Positions 25,474 to 33,953 of a stretch of 34,139 bases of DNA are shown one piece after another. The translations under genes and the position numbers were made by a program. The stretch is taken from NCBI GenBank assembly GCA_947447825.1, contig CANFLL010000045.1:1-34139 (forward strand), in the 5' to 3' direction. How positions within the stretch are numbered: position 1 is the first letter of the stretch; each line of letters begins with the position of its first letter. A model generated the notes under the pieces. The model ran no database searches. It saw only the letters and a program-made list of their open reading frames with translations, and was not told where the DNA came from. Source of the DNA: Chitinophagaceae bacterium (lineage in GTDB: Bacteria > Bacteroidota > Bacteroidia > Chitinophagales > Chitinophagaceae).

Positions 25474-25762
25474 GATTTGGTAACTTTTTGGAAGTTGCCA
25501 AATCTTGCTATCGGTGGTTGATGGATGGATTTACCAACTTCTGAAAAGTTGGCAAATCGTGGTTGTGGAATGTTGATTTTACAACTTTTTTGGAAGTTGC
25601 CAAATCTTGCTGTGAGCCGTTAATTGACAGATTTACCAACTTATGAAAAGTTGGCAAATCGTGGTTTGGGAATATGGATTTGGTAACTTTTTTGGAAGTT
25701 GCCAAATCTTGCTATGAGCAGTTAATTGACAGATTTACCAACTTATGAAAAGTTGGCAAATC
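25474..25762. repeat. REP array upstream of the RAYT gene (three two-hairpin units)
   Basis: Three units of about 102 bp. Each has hairpin H1 (GATTTGGTAACTT...AAGTTGCCAAATC) at 25474-25504, 25575-25606 and 25677-25708, and hairpin H2 (GATTTACCAACTT...AAGTTGGCAAATC) at 25528-25558, 25630-25660 and 25732-25762. H1 contains one T-G pair here, and H2 one A-C mismatch. The gene-free region 25273-25473 shows nothing else. Confidence 0.9.
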
Positions 25763-25857
25763 GTGGTTTGGGAATATAAAAATTTGGTATCATAACTTTA
25801 ATGTAGATTCACTTGCTTATAGAAAATTGGCAAATTGATTATCACTAAAAAGAAAAA

Positions 25858-26508
25858 ATGGCAAAGACGGAGCCTTATTACATAAAGTTTGAGGAGAATA
25901 AATTTTATCACGTTTACAATCGTTCTACAGACAAACAACCAATGTTTCGTAATGAGGGTAATTATGAATTTTTTTTGAAGCAATACGATTATTATCTATC
26001 GCCCGTAGTTGAAACATTTGCCTACTGTTTGCTAGGAAACCATTTCCATATTTTATTTAGGGTAAAAGACCTAACTGGTTTGGACTTGGAAACACTACAA
26101 AAATTTCCTGACATTCAAAATCCACACACTAAAGACCCAAAATCTATTCATGATATTGTTTGTCATCAGTTGCGTAAATTTTTTCAGTCCTATTCAATGG
26201 CTTTTAATAAGCAACAACAAAGGATTGGGGCATTATTTCAAAAGCCATTCAAGCGGGCTCTGGTTGATAAGGATGCTTATTTTATGCAATTGGTTTATTA
26301 CATCCATTCAAATCCACAGCACCACAACCTTACAGACGATTTTAGAGAATGGAAATGGAGTTCGTATAAAAGAATCCTGATTGATAAGCCCTGTAAATTG
26401 AATAAGAAAGATTTATTGGAATGGTTTGGTGATAAAGATAAGTTTATGCAATATCATTCAGAAATCCAAAAAGTGACTGCTAAGGAAATAATGTTGGACG
26501 ATGATTGA
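25858..26508 (+). CDS. REP-associated tyrosine transposase (RAYT, IS200-like Y1 family)
   Basis: A 216-aa single-domain HUH nuclease. The start MAKTEPYYIKFEENKFYHVYNRS is typical of this family. The metal-binding HUH motif is GNHFHILFRV (H62, H64). The later block QRIGALFQKPFKRALV, then YYIHSNPQHHNL with the candidate nucleophile tyrosine, then EWKWSSY, follows the RAYT pattern. It lacks TnpB and standard IS ends. Instead it is bracketed by six REP-like two-hairpin units, three on each side. Such proteins bind, cut and move REP hairpins as single-stranded DNA. The first downstream hairpin begins 12 bases after the stop. It looks intact, so it could be active on these repeats. Confidence 0.9.
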   Translation: MAKTEPYYIKFEENKFYHVYNRSTDKQPMFRNEGNYEFFLKQYDYYLSPVVETFAYCLLGNHFHILFRVKDLTGLDLETLQKFPDIQNPHTKDPKSIHDIVCHQLRKFFQSYSMAFNKQQQRIGALFQKPFKRALVDKDAYFMQLVYYIHSNPQHHNLTDDFREWKWSSYKRILIDKPCKLNKKDLLEWFGDKDKFMQYHSEIQKVTAKEIMLDDD

Positions 26509-26520
26509 TTTGGTAACCTT

Positions 26521-26809
26521 GATTTGGTAACTTTTTGAAAGTTGCCAAATCTTGCTGTCGGCGGTTGATGGATGGATTTACCAACTTTTGAAAAGTTGGC
26601 AAATCATGGTTGTGGAATGTTGATTTGGTAACTTTTTTGGAAGTTACCAAATCTTATAATCAATGGTTGATGGATGGATTTACCAACTTCTGAAAAGTTG
26701 GCAAATCATGGTTGTGGAATGTTGATTTGGTAACTTTTTTGGAAGTTACCAAATCTTATAATCAATGGTTGATGGATGGATTTACCAACTTCTGAAAAGT
26801 TGGCAAATC
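26521..26809. repeat. REP array downstream of the RAYT gene (three two-hairpin units)
   Basis: Three units follow the RAYT stop. H1 copies lie at 26521-26551, 26622-26653 and 26724-26755, and H2 copies at 26575-26605, 26677-26707 and 26779-26809. In the second and third H1 copies the right arm is AAGTTACC instead of AAGTTGCC, restoring full pairing with GGTAACTT, which supports selection for the hairpin. The second and third units are almost identical. Same orientation as the upstream array. Confidence 0.9.
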
Positions 26810-26892
26810 ATGCGTATCACCCTACCATTCGGTGTGTACTTTACTATTATATTTGTTGGAGAGATGGGTTTATTGAATATCATCTGAAATGA

Positions 26893-27189
26893 ATGACAAT
26901 TATGAACCTTCGGGACTTTAAAAAAAAGGCAATTCTCGCTATCGTACTTTTATTATTGGCATTCATTATTGGAAAAATAACATCACGTTTTGAATGTACT
27001 TCACGCAGATACATTTATCATTATGGTTTCTTTGTGTGCTTGTTTTTACATGCTGGAGCTTTGGTGACATCAGTAGTAAACTCTGCAATAATAATTGCTA
27101 GATTAAAACATGAATTTAAGAATACTTTTTGGCTAATATTTAGTTTGATACCACTTCTATTTTGGGTAATAATACTTTTTTTAATTTAA
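26893..27189 (+). CDS. Small three-helix membrane protein
   Basis: A 98-aa protein with hydrophobic segments at about 13-27 (AILAIVLLLLAFIIG), 44-66 (YGFFVCLFLHAGALVTSVVNSAI) and 78-98 (TFWLIFSLIPLLFWVIILFLI), predicting an inner-membrane protein. Positively charged loops lie between segments (RLKHEFK). There is no family I recognise. The ATG at 26893 has another in-frame ATG three codons on. It stands alone between the REP array and the DUF262 gene, with both spacers about 80-155 bases. Function unknown. Confidence 0.6.
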   Translation: MTIMNLRDFKKKAILAIVLLLLAFIIGKITSRFECTSRRYIYHYGFFVCLFLHAGALVTSVVNSAIIIARLKHEFKNTFWLIFSLIPLLFWVIILFLI

Positions 27190-27343
27190 TATGGGTAATC
27201 ACATTTAATCGCACATTATTTGGGTACTCGCCTTGAGCATGAGGGATTGAAGTGGAAATACTTTTTTTTAAATTCCACTGTTATATTTACAAAGTTGAAG
27301 AATGAATATCACATCCAAATAACTGGATTGAAAAAATAATAGC

Positions 27344-29053
27344 ATGTCTGATTTTAAAAATTTAAATAGTGTAATTGGTAATGGTAAGTCTTATAAAGTA
27401 CCTATCTATCAAAGAGATTATTCATGGAGAAAGAATGATGAAGTAGAAGACCTTTGGAATGATATTCTTGAATTGGAAATTGAAAAGAGCCATTACATGG
27501 GATACCTTGTTTTGCTTGCAGAAAATAAAACTGATGAGTCGTATCTGATTATTGATGGTCAACAGCGATTAATTACTCTTTCAATCCTCACTTTAGCAGT
27601 TACGAGGTTATTAAAAGAGTGGGCGGAAGGAGGTATTGAAAAAGAGTTAAATGAAGAAAGAAGAAAAGAGGAAATAAGGAGATATTTAGGCAATGTGGAT
27701 ACTTCTGCAACAGGCACAGGCTCTTTTTTACCAATTATTCCAAAACTTACTTTAAATAGAAATAATGATGATTTTTATAAAAGCTACTTAATGCAATTGA
27801 GGCAGCCAACATCTTTAAGTAGGCAGAAACCTTCTGTTAAATTAATGCAGCAAGCATTTAATTATTTCTATGAAAAATTAAAAGAAAAGTTTGAGAAAGA
27901 AAAAAGCGGAGCAGCTTTAACCCAGTTTTTAGAGAAAACCATCGGAACGGGTTTGATTTTTACGGTCATAGAAGTTTCGGATGATCTTGTGGCATTTAAG
28001 GTTTTTGAAACCCTGAATGCAAGAGGTGTTAAACTTTCTCCTGCTGATTTATTGAAAAATTATTTATTCAGTAAGGCTGCAAAAAGAGGTGAAATTGATT
28101 TGGATGAAGCAGAAAGAAGATGGGTTAATATTTCAAATGCACTAGCCAATAGTGACATTACTACGTTTATTAGGCATTATTGGAACAGTAAATATAAAAT
28201 TGCCCGCCATGCTGGGCTTTTTAAAGTAATTAAAGAAAAAGTGAATGATGCGGATGAGGCATTTGATTTTTTAGACTCTCTAGAAAAACAGGCTGAATTT
28301 TATACGGGTTTTGATACGCCGTTTGATGATTCTTTATGGGACAAAGAGGAAAGGAAGTACCTGCATGTGATAAAACTATTGGAGGTAACAACCTGTTATT
28401 CACTAATGCTTTCTTTTTTAGCAAATCTTCCTAGAAAAGACTTTGCTAAACTACTTAACGAAATTGCAATTATTTCTTTACGATATAGCATTGCGCAACT
28501 AAATCCTAATGAGGCTGAGGTTGCATATTCTAACATTGCTAACCAGATTTATGATAAAAAGCTAACAGATGTAAAAGGTATTATACTTGCATTGAAAAAT
28601 ATTTATGTTGACGACAAAGCCTTTGAGAGTGCATTTGCAACAGCCCAAATTAATACAAAAAGAAAGAAGCAACTTGTAAAATATTTATTAATTAAACTAG
28701 AAAATCAAATTGCTAATTCCGACTATTCTGATGAAGATTCGCAGGCAACAATAGAACACATTTTGCCAGAAAACCCTAGAAGCGTTTGGGAAGATTCCTT
28801 TAAACCTGATTTGCAAGATGAGTATATTTATAGATTGGGAAATTATGCGTTACTTTCTGCCAGCACTAATAAAAAGCTAGATAATGAAACCAGGTTTGCC
28901 AACAAATTGGATGTTTATAAGCAATCACCTTATAAAATAACAAAGGAGTTTTGTTTATATGAAGAGTTTACACCAAAAGAATTGCAGGCTAGGCAAGCCA
29001 AATTAGCAAAACTTGCAAAAGGAATTTGGAAGAGTTCTTTCATAGGGAACTAA
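27344..29053 (+). CDS. DUF262-DUF1524 protein (GmrSD-like restriction family)
   Basis: A 569-aa protein that joins both halves of GmrSD-type type IV restriction enzymes in one chain. DUF262 (about 5-230) shows VPIYQRDYSW (22-28) and IIDGQQRL (D71-R75), the ParB-like nucleotide-using motifs. A helical middle region follows. The C-terminal DUF1524 HNH-type nuclease domain has IEHILPENP (H472), YRLGNYALLS (N500) and NKKLDN (about 509). Family members cut DNA with modified (often glucosylated hydroxymethyl) cytosines. The ATG at 27344 is the natural start. recO begins 19 bases after its stop, so the two may share a transcript by accident of insertion. Function is by family only. Confidence 0.88.
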   Translation: MSDFKNLNSVIGNGKSYKVPIYQRDYSWRKNDEVEDLWNDILELEIEKSHYMGYLVLLAENKTDESYLIIDGQQRLITLSILTLAVTRLLKEWAEGGIEKELNEERRKEEIRRYLGNVDTSATGTGSFLPIIPKLTLNRNNDDFYKSYLMQLRQPTSLSRQKPSVKLMQQAFNYFYEKLKEKFEKEKSGAALTQFLEKTIGTGLIFTVIEVSDDLVAFKVFETLNARGVKLSPADLLKNYLFSKAAKRGEIDLDEAERRWVNISNALANSDITTFIRHYWNSKYKIARHAGLFKVIKEKVNDADEAFDFLDSLEKQAEFYTGFDTPFDDSLWDKEERKYLHVIKLLEVTTCYSLMLSFLANLPRKDFAKLLNEIAIISLRYSIAQLNPNEAEVAYSNIANQIYDKKLTDVKGIILALKNIYVDDKAFESAFATAQINTKRKKQLVKYLLIKLENQIANSDYSDEDSQATIEHILPENPRSVWEDSFKPDLQDEYIYRLGNYALLSASTNKKLDNETRFANKLDVYKQSPYKITKEFCLYEEFTPKELQARQAKLAKLAKGIWKSSFIGN

Positions 29054-29072
29054 TACACTAAGCAATGACTTT

Positions 29073-29813
29073 ATGCAGCTTCACAACACCAAAGGGATAG
29101 TTTTACGGACGGTTAAATATGGCGAGACAAGCATTGTTTCTACTATTTACACCGAACTTTTTGGTGTGCAGAGTTATATTGTGAAAGGTGCAAGACAAGG
29201 AACTAAAAAAACACAGGGCAAGGCGACATACTTTCAGGCGGCGGCGATTTTGGATATGACGGTGTTTCATGATGAACAAAAGAACCTACAATATATAAAA
29301 GAATATAACTGGGCTTATCCTTACCAATCTGTTCTGTTTGACGTAGTGAAAAACTGTGTGGCAATGTACATGGTGGAAGTTTTGCAACATACCCTTAAAC
29401 TACCAGAAGCCAACCCCGACCTGTTTTATTTGGTAGAAAACACCTTGCAGCAACTAGACAAAGGCTGCGACGCACTTACGGCCAATTTACCATTGTATTT
29501 TATGCTGCACCTTGGAATGCAAATGGGCTTTCAGATTCAAGGAAAATACAGCGAATCAACACCGATTCTTGATTTATACGAAGGCTTCTTTCTTTCAGAA
29601 ACGCCTATTCATGCCTATTATCTTACAGATGAACTAGCGGAAATTTCTTCTCAGCTAAACAATATCTCCCTTTATAGCGATTTAGAAACCATTAAACTAA
29701 ACCGCAATACCCGAAGAAAACTACTGGATGCTTTTGGGCAATATCTATCGCTTCATATCCCCGACTTTGGAACACTAAAAACACTGGCTGTGTTGCAGGA
29801 GATACTAGGATAG
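29073..29813 (+). CDS. recO: DNA repair protein RecO
   Basis: A 246-aa RecFOR-pathway mediator that binds SSB and helps load RecA and anneal strands. The N-terminal OB-fold is clear: TKGIVLRTVKYGETSIVSTIYTELFGVQSYIVKGARQG. The helical C-terminal domain follows (FDVVKNCVAMYMVEVLQHTL, LPLYFMLHLGMQMGF). The zinc-finger cysteines of some RecO proteins are absent, and I believe this is common in this phylum. The length is normal. The gene lies 19 bp after the DUF262 gene and ends at a strong terminator. Confidence 0.92.
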   Translation: MQLHNTKGIVLRTVKYGETSIVSTIYTELFGVQSYIVKGARQGTKKTQGKATYFQAAAILDMTVFHDEQKNLQYIKEYNWAYPYQSVLFDVVKNCVAMYMVEVLQHTLKLPEANPDLFYLVENTLQQLDKGCDALTANLPLYFMLHLGMQMGFQIQGKYSESTPILDLYEGFFLSETPIHAYYLTDELAEISSQLNNISLYSDLETIKLNRNTRRKLLDAFGQYLSLHIPDFGTLKTLAVLQEILG

Positions 29814-29837
29814 ATATGAGTTATGAGTTTATGTTTT

Positions 29838-29873
29838 AACCTTTATAGGGCTTTGAGCCCTATAGAGGTTTTT
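29838..29873 (+). terminator. Terminator after recO
   Basis: AACCTTTATAGGGC (29838-29851), loop TTTGA, then GCCCTATAGAGGTT (29857-29870), a 14-bp stem with one T-G pair, followed by TTT. It lies between convergent recO and the amidohydrolase and may serve both. Confidence 0.88.
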
Positions 29874-29880
29874 CAACTAT

Positions 29881-31065
29881 TTAAAGAATACGCTTTGCTT
29901 TACTGCTTGAAGAAATCTTTCCTTCTTTGGTTAACTTGCTGATGTTTACAATGCCGGGCTTTTTGCTTACCTCGAAGCTACCTAAACTATCATCCATTCC
30001 CAATGCTTTTGCTCCATTAATTGTTGCCCATTGAAGGATGGTAGCTAAGGGAATATGCGGAAAATGCTGGTTTATAGTAATCATTTCTGATAAAATGCTT
30101 AACTGATGATTACTTGCAAAACTATCTGTACCTAAAACAATGTTGCAATCATTTTGAAGGAATAAATCGATGGGAGGCAACATGTTTTCTATATACAAAT
30201 TAGCATTTACACACAAACAAAAAATAACTTGTTGATCTGGAGACAATGCCTTTAATACATCAATATCCTGCTGAGAAGTAAACGTGTCATGCACTAATAA
30301 AAGCTTCGTTGGTTTACTGATAAGTGGCAAAACTGTTTGCAAGCTAGTGTTACCCGATGGTTGAAAGAATTGTTTTATATCCACACCAATGGTTTCATAA
30401 AGCAGGTTGAATTTCCCTTCTCCTGAAAGGAAAAATACATTCTCATCAGGTGTTTCTTGGTTGTGAATGGAGGATAATGGATTGTTTTCCAGATTATCTA
30501 TCAATCCAAATAACTCTTTAGAAACTGAATAAGGGGCATGTGGCACAAGCGAAGTGCTATTGGGAAAGTGGGTTTTGAAAGTTTTATAAATTTCCATAGA
30601 AGTTTCAAAACGCATTTGTGCAATGGCAGGTGAGAAGCCGCTTACTTCAATAAAATTGTGGTATTGCAACTTACTCTTTTGCTTTTGAGGGAAAGTAAGC
30701 GTATTGTTGCTTATGTCTCCCACGGCAACAATACCAGAATTGAACATGGCATCATCTGCATGTTGTATTGCAGCAAATATCTCATCTTCTGTTGCGTGCC
30801 GTTGCTGTAGGATAGAGAGAATAAATGGAATAAGACCAGTATTTTCTGGAATCAATCCTTTCATGTGACTTAATTCTAGGTGGCAATGGCAATTGATAAA
30901 TCCTGGAGAAAGGATTCCCTCATAAATCTGCACTCCTTCGCCGGCATCAGTTATTGAAACAATATCTACTATTACACCTTCCTTATTTGTAATCAACACG
31001 CTATTGCCATCTAACAATGTTTTCCCATCAAATAAATAATCGCCTCTATATTTATTATATCCCAC
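29881..31065 (-). CDS. Amidohydrolase (SsnA/TrzA type), possible aminofutalosine deaminase
   Basis: A 394-aa metal-dependent deaminase/hydrolase of the amidohydrolase superfamily. A small N-terminal beta domain (YLFDGKTLLDGNSVLIT) precedes the barrel motif SPGFINCHCHLELS (H60, H62). Later metal or catalytic positions appear in SIHNQETPDEN, LLVHDTF and VLGTDSFASN (Asp). Members deaminate purine-like or triazine substrates. Because mqnC is present in the same window, 6-aminodeoxyfutalosine deamination in menaquinone synthesis is a reasonable candidate, but this is inference. No in-frame ATG lies near the start, so GTG at 31065 is taken; the frame stays open upstream without ATG. It ends at the shared terminator with recO. 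Confidence 0.75.
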   Translation of the reverse strand: MGYNKYRGDYLFDGKTLLDGNSVLITNKEGVIVDIVSITDAGEGVQIYEGILSPGFINCHCHLELSHMKGLIPENTGLIPFILSILQQRHATEDEIFAAIQHADDAMFNSGIVAVGDISNNTLTFPQKQKSKLQYHNFIEVSGFSPAIAQMRFETSMEIYKTFKTHFPNSTSLVPHAPYSVSKELFGLIDNLENNPLSSIHNQETPDENVFFLSGEGKFNLLYETIGVDIKQFFQPSGNTSLQTVLPLISKPTKLLLVHDTFTSQQDIDVLKALSPDQQVIFCLCVNANLYIENMLPPIDLFLQNDCNIVLGTDSFASNHQLSILSEMITINQHFPHIPLATILQWATINGAKALGMDDSLGSFEVSKKPGIVNISKLTKEGKISSSSKAKRIL

Positions 31066-31125
31066 TACTAATTGTTTGTTTAAGCAGCAAAGTTTGGGAG
31101 AAATGCAATAATGCTAGAAGGAAAT

Positions 31126-31608
31126 TTACTGACTCACCGTTTTATAAACTCCTACAAAGTATTTTTTCAAGGTGGTCAACTTCATTTGATTGTCTGTAAT
31201 GGCTACTTGTTTATATTCTTTAAAAGCGCCTTTTTTATCAAGAAAGCCAACAACACAACTGTAATCATTCTTTCCTTTATGTATTTCTAGTTTAGGCTGA
31301 ATGCCAAAGTTTGGAATTTCGAGGGTATCTTTTTCATCTAACTCTTTATATTTCATACGGAGTATATATTTAAATCTGAACTTAGTTTCATAAGCTGAAA
31401 CGGAAAACTTCCAATGATTCAATGTATCTTCCAATGGTTTCAGATACGCTGCTACTGCTACTGGATTAATTTTACTGCGCATTTCAGACACTGTATCATT
31501 GGTAATGTATGTAGTTGATTCATTAACATACGATTCTTCGTGTAACTGTTTGCAGCATACTACAGATAATACAAAGGCTAGCAAGACAATTGTTTTTTTC
31601 CAGTTCAT
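31126..31608 (-). CDS. Possible lipoprotein of unknown function
   Basis: A 160-aa protein from the ATG at 31608 (MNWKKTIVLLAFVLSVVCCKQ). The N-terminus is a signal peptide ending in C18-C19. The lipobox is imperfect (SVVC), so lipidation is plausible but not certain. The rest is a small alpha/beta domain with many charged residues (FKYILRMKYKELDEKDTLEIP, GVYKTVSQ). A longer reading from 31677 would place a poly-A-rich leader before the signal peptide and is rejected. It sits 60 bases upstream of the amidohydrolase on the same strand and could share its transcript. No family was recognised. Confidence 0.6.
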   Translation of the reverse strand: MNWKKTIVLLAFVLSVVCCKQLHEESYVNESTTYITNDTVSEMRSKINPVAVAAYLKPLEDTLNHWKFSVSAYETKFRFKYILRMKYKELDEKDTLEIPNFGIQPKLEIHKGKNDYSCVVGFLDKKGAFKEYKQVAITDNQMKLTTLKKYFVGVYKTVSQ

Positions 31609-32236
31609 AGTTGTTTTTTTAAATAAGTTTAGGGGGGCGAAAAAAGGCGAAAATATTGTTACAGTACGCTCATTCAAAAAATAATATATTCTATGTGTAC
31701 GTTGATTGAGGAATGTAACATTTAGGAAGGTACTATTTCGAAGATTACGGCTTTCATTTATGGCATTATTAGGTTTAAAATTGATTGAATATTGGCTTTT
31801 CTACCTCAAAGAAAAGCATTGTCCTCAATGATTGTGTGGTTAGAAGCCTACAATCTTTCGCTTTTAATACGCGTTAATATGCGTCTCTGCATTCGCCACG
31901 TAATTTGTAAAGAGAAAAACTTTTATGCACCGAATTTATATCATCTTTTAAACAGCTATCATGGAAATTGGACGCAGTAAGTTGTGCGTTTTAAGTCAAA
32001 AAAGACACTTTATAGGTTACTCTTCTGGGGTTATTTAGCATGAAGCACACAAAGAAAAAACAAAGGATACTAAGGTTTAGAGTTCCCAATGGTAGTTCTG
32101 AAAAAATAATACATCAAAATCTTGGTGTTCTTGGTGAAAGCCTTAGTGACCCTAGTGGTTAAATATCCCCCTGAATAGTTACCTCTATAGCAACTAAAGA
32201 TGCTCTATTTATTTTTACAACATTACTATGAATTTG
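31609..32236. other. Intergenic stretch with repeats
   Basis: A 628-base gap. It holds the palindromic element copy at 31856-31933 and, at about 32043-32162, a purine-rich ACACAAAGAAAAAACAAAGG block. The latter is followed about 80 bases later by a roughly inverse block (CTTGGTGTTCTTGGTG and CCTAGTGGTT), which looks like another decayed inverted repeat. No gene is supported. Confidence 0.45.
31856..31933. repeat. Dispersed palindromic element, copy A
   Basis: The sequence running from TTTCGCTTTTAATACGCG through TAATTTGTAAAGAGAAAAAC to TTTTATGC aligns over about 75 bases with copy B at 33027-33129. The central GCGTTAATATGCG-type palindrome is less perfect than in copy B. Confidence 0.75.
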
Positions 32237-32626
32237 TTAGTAATTATGGAAACAAAGAGTTATCCCATCTCCAATATTGTGAGAGCTGAATTTATCCATC
32301 CATTCATTTCCAATTTCTTCATTTTTTTTCACACCTTCACCGCTTAAATACATCTGGGCTAAAAGATATTGTCCGTGAGGATAGTTCTGTTTTGCTGCTT
32401 GCTCTACCAATTCCAATGCTTTCGAATAGTTCCTTCTGGTTCCTCGGCCTTTCAAGTACATTAACGCAGCATAATATTGAGATTTAGCATGACCTAGTCT
32501 TGCAGCCTTTTCATAGAGTGACAAGGCTTTTTCAAAGTTATTATATCTAGTTTCTTCTTCAAATGCTTTTTGAAAGATTGACTCAACATCTTTATTGGTT
32601 GAAAAAAGTAATTTAATTATACTCAT
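32237..32626 (-). CDS. Sel1-like repeat protein
   Basis: A 129-aa alpha-solenoid protein. Two to three Sel1-type TPR repeats are visible: ALSLYEKAARLGHAKSQYYAALMY, then LKGRGTRRNYSKALELVEQAA, then HGQYLLAQMYLSGEGVKKNEE. Both A..lG..Y..G.GV-type turns are present. There is no signal peptide, unlike many Sel1 proteins. It likely mediates a protein-protein contact; the partner is unknown. The ATG at 32626 is used. Large gene-free flanks lie on either side (628 and 606 bases), so it is monocistronic. Confidence 0.82.
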   Translation of the reverse strand: MSIIKLLFSTNKDVESIFQKAFEEETRYNNFEKALSLYEKAARLGHAKSQYYAALMYLKGRGTRRNYSKALELVEQAAKQNYPHGQYLLAQMYLSGEGVKKNEEIGNEWMDKFSSHNIGDGITLCFHNY

Positions 32627-33026
32627 CCTGTCATTTTAAGTCCATTGAATAATAATTTGTTAAGCTTCTATACCAGATAAGAAAGTTGTAAAACTGCAAA
32701 TGGGTGGGGCATTGCAGTTTTGTTATAAAAGAAATTGTAGCTCAGTCCTAAAAACCTTTTCTACCCTTCTTTAGATATGACCCTTTGTTATTAAAAATAG
32801 CTGCTTTTATTTCAATTTGTTTCACAATTTTCTGTGCTTTTTCTATATTAAAGGGATATTTCTGCTGAAACAATCAATTGAAAAATAAATTCAAATAAGG
32901 AAATACCATTTGTGCCTACACAAAAATAGAGTCCAGCTATCATTTAAAACTTGTATAAACAAACCACACAACATCACTTTTCTCAAACAAAACTTACTGT
33001 TAAGAAGTGTTTGAAAATATCGGGTT

Positions 33027-33129
33027 GTAACAAGGGCGCATAAAAGTTTTTCACTTTTAAGACGCATTGATATGCGTCTTTACCCAGCCACATAATTTGT
33101 AAAGCGAAAAATTTTTATGCCTATTGTAA
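33027..33129. repeat. Dispersed palindromic element, copy B (MITE-like)
   Basis: The left end GTAACAAGGGCGCATAAAAG...TTTTTCACTTT is matched by the reverse complement of AAAGCGAAAAATTTTTATGCC...TATTGTAAC at the right end. A tight inner hairpin AGACGCAT-TGAT-ATGCGTCT (about 33060-33079) is also present. Copy A at 31856 shares the core. The rest of 32627-33232 has no recognised gene. Confidence 0.75.
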
Positions 33130-33194
33130 CTAATAACATCATATTGTTTTACCCCCATTATTTTAGCCTAATAAAATTGAATGCTAATATCCTA

Positions 33195-33202
33195 TATTTT
33201 TG
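33195..33202 (+). promoter_or_regulatory. -7 box of the Dabb-protein gene
   Basis: TATTTTTG matches TAnnTTTG and lies about 31 bases before the ATG at 33233. A TTG at 33177-33179 could be a -33 element at slightly short spacing. Confidence 0.5.
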
Positions 33203-33232
33203 CCACACAATTGCACCATATAACTATTAACT

Positions 33233-33637
33233 ATGAACGTAATATCACGGAGAAAATTTTTGACAGCAGCAAGTTTAACAACTATTGCTGTTGCTGCATC
33301 TGGCATTAGTGGAAAAATGCCTCCACAAAAACAGAGTTTAATGCACGTGGTTTATTACTGGCTTAAAAATCCAGATAACGATGCAGATAAACAAAAGCTT
33401 ATTGAGGGATTGCATGAACTAGTAACCGTTAAACAAATTAAGTATCATCACATTGGTATCCCACAAAAATTTGTTGCCGACGATCCATTGAAAAATTACC
33501 ATGTTTCCTTACTAATGGTGTTCGATGAATCTGGTGATATAGATGTATATCATAAAGACCCAATTCACCAAAAGTTTGTTGCAGAATGTGGTCAATTATG
33601 GTCAAAGACAATTAAGTTTGATTCCTTGGGTGTTTAA
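33233..33637 (+). CDS. Tat-exported Dabb (stress-responsive alpha/beta barrel) domain protein
   Basis: A 134-aa protein. Residues 1-30 form a twin-arginine signal peptide (MNVISRRKFLTAASLTTIAVAAS; SRRKFL motif). The remainder is a ferredoxin-like Dabb domain: SLMHVVYYWLKN, then a helix (ADKQKLIEGLHELVTV), then KYHHIGIPQ, YHVSLLMVFDESGDIDVYHKDPIHQKFV and a C-terminal strand. The YHVSLLMVF...Y..DP.H..F pattern is the family signature. Members are small dimeric barrels, and some act as stress proteins or cyclases; the substrate here is unknown. Tat use suggests a folded periplasmic protein. It is monocistronic with its own promoter. Confidence 0.87.
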   Translation: MNVISRRKFLTAASLTTIAVAASGISGKMPPQKQSLMHVVYYWLKNPDNDADKQKLIEGLHELVTVKQIKYHHIGIPQKFVADDPLKNYHVSLLMVFDESGDIDVYHKDPIHQKFVAECGQLWSKTIKFDSLGV

Positions 33638-33841
33638 ATTTTATTGTTTAAATCGCTTCCTAGTTTAAAAATTGCCTTAACCATCTAGCAATTGAAATAA
33701 TAGTTTAGTAGTAAACATGCTGTTTTTCTTTGGTTACCACTCAGGAAAAGTTTTACAACAAGGCACAAAAAATTTCACAAAGTTTGAAATTAGCAACCTC
33801 ATGTTCCCTGTTTATATAACTTTTACGAAGAATCAATTTGT

Positions 33842-33900
33842 CACTCATTGCACTAATAAAAACGAATAAAACACATTAGTGTTTATTAGTGCAATGAGTG
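33842..33900. repeat. 19-bp perfect inverted repeat
   Basis: CACTCATTGCACTAATAAA (33842-33860) and its exact reverse complement (33882-33900) are separated by 21 bases that include another ATTAGTG. There is no T-tract, so it is not a simple terminator. It lies in the 418-base gap between the Dabb gene and the transposase, just outside the presumed IS end. Confidence 0.85.
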
Positions 33901-33953
33901 GCGAACCACCTTATTCATCTCCACTCAGAAGAAATTATCTAGATAGCACACTA

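Noticed and set aside
25508-25705. Frame with repeated ATSKKV / HDLPTFHKL peptides
   Set aside because: It is a translation of the REP hairpin units.
25118-26809. CRISPR array
   Set aside because: The repeats are short palindromes at 21 bp or hairpin pairs at about 102 bp, without unique 30-40-bp spacers or any cas gene nearby.
31792-31980. Rightward 62-codon frame in the gap before the Sel1 gene
   Set aside because: It largely covers the palindromic repeat copy A and has no supporting features.
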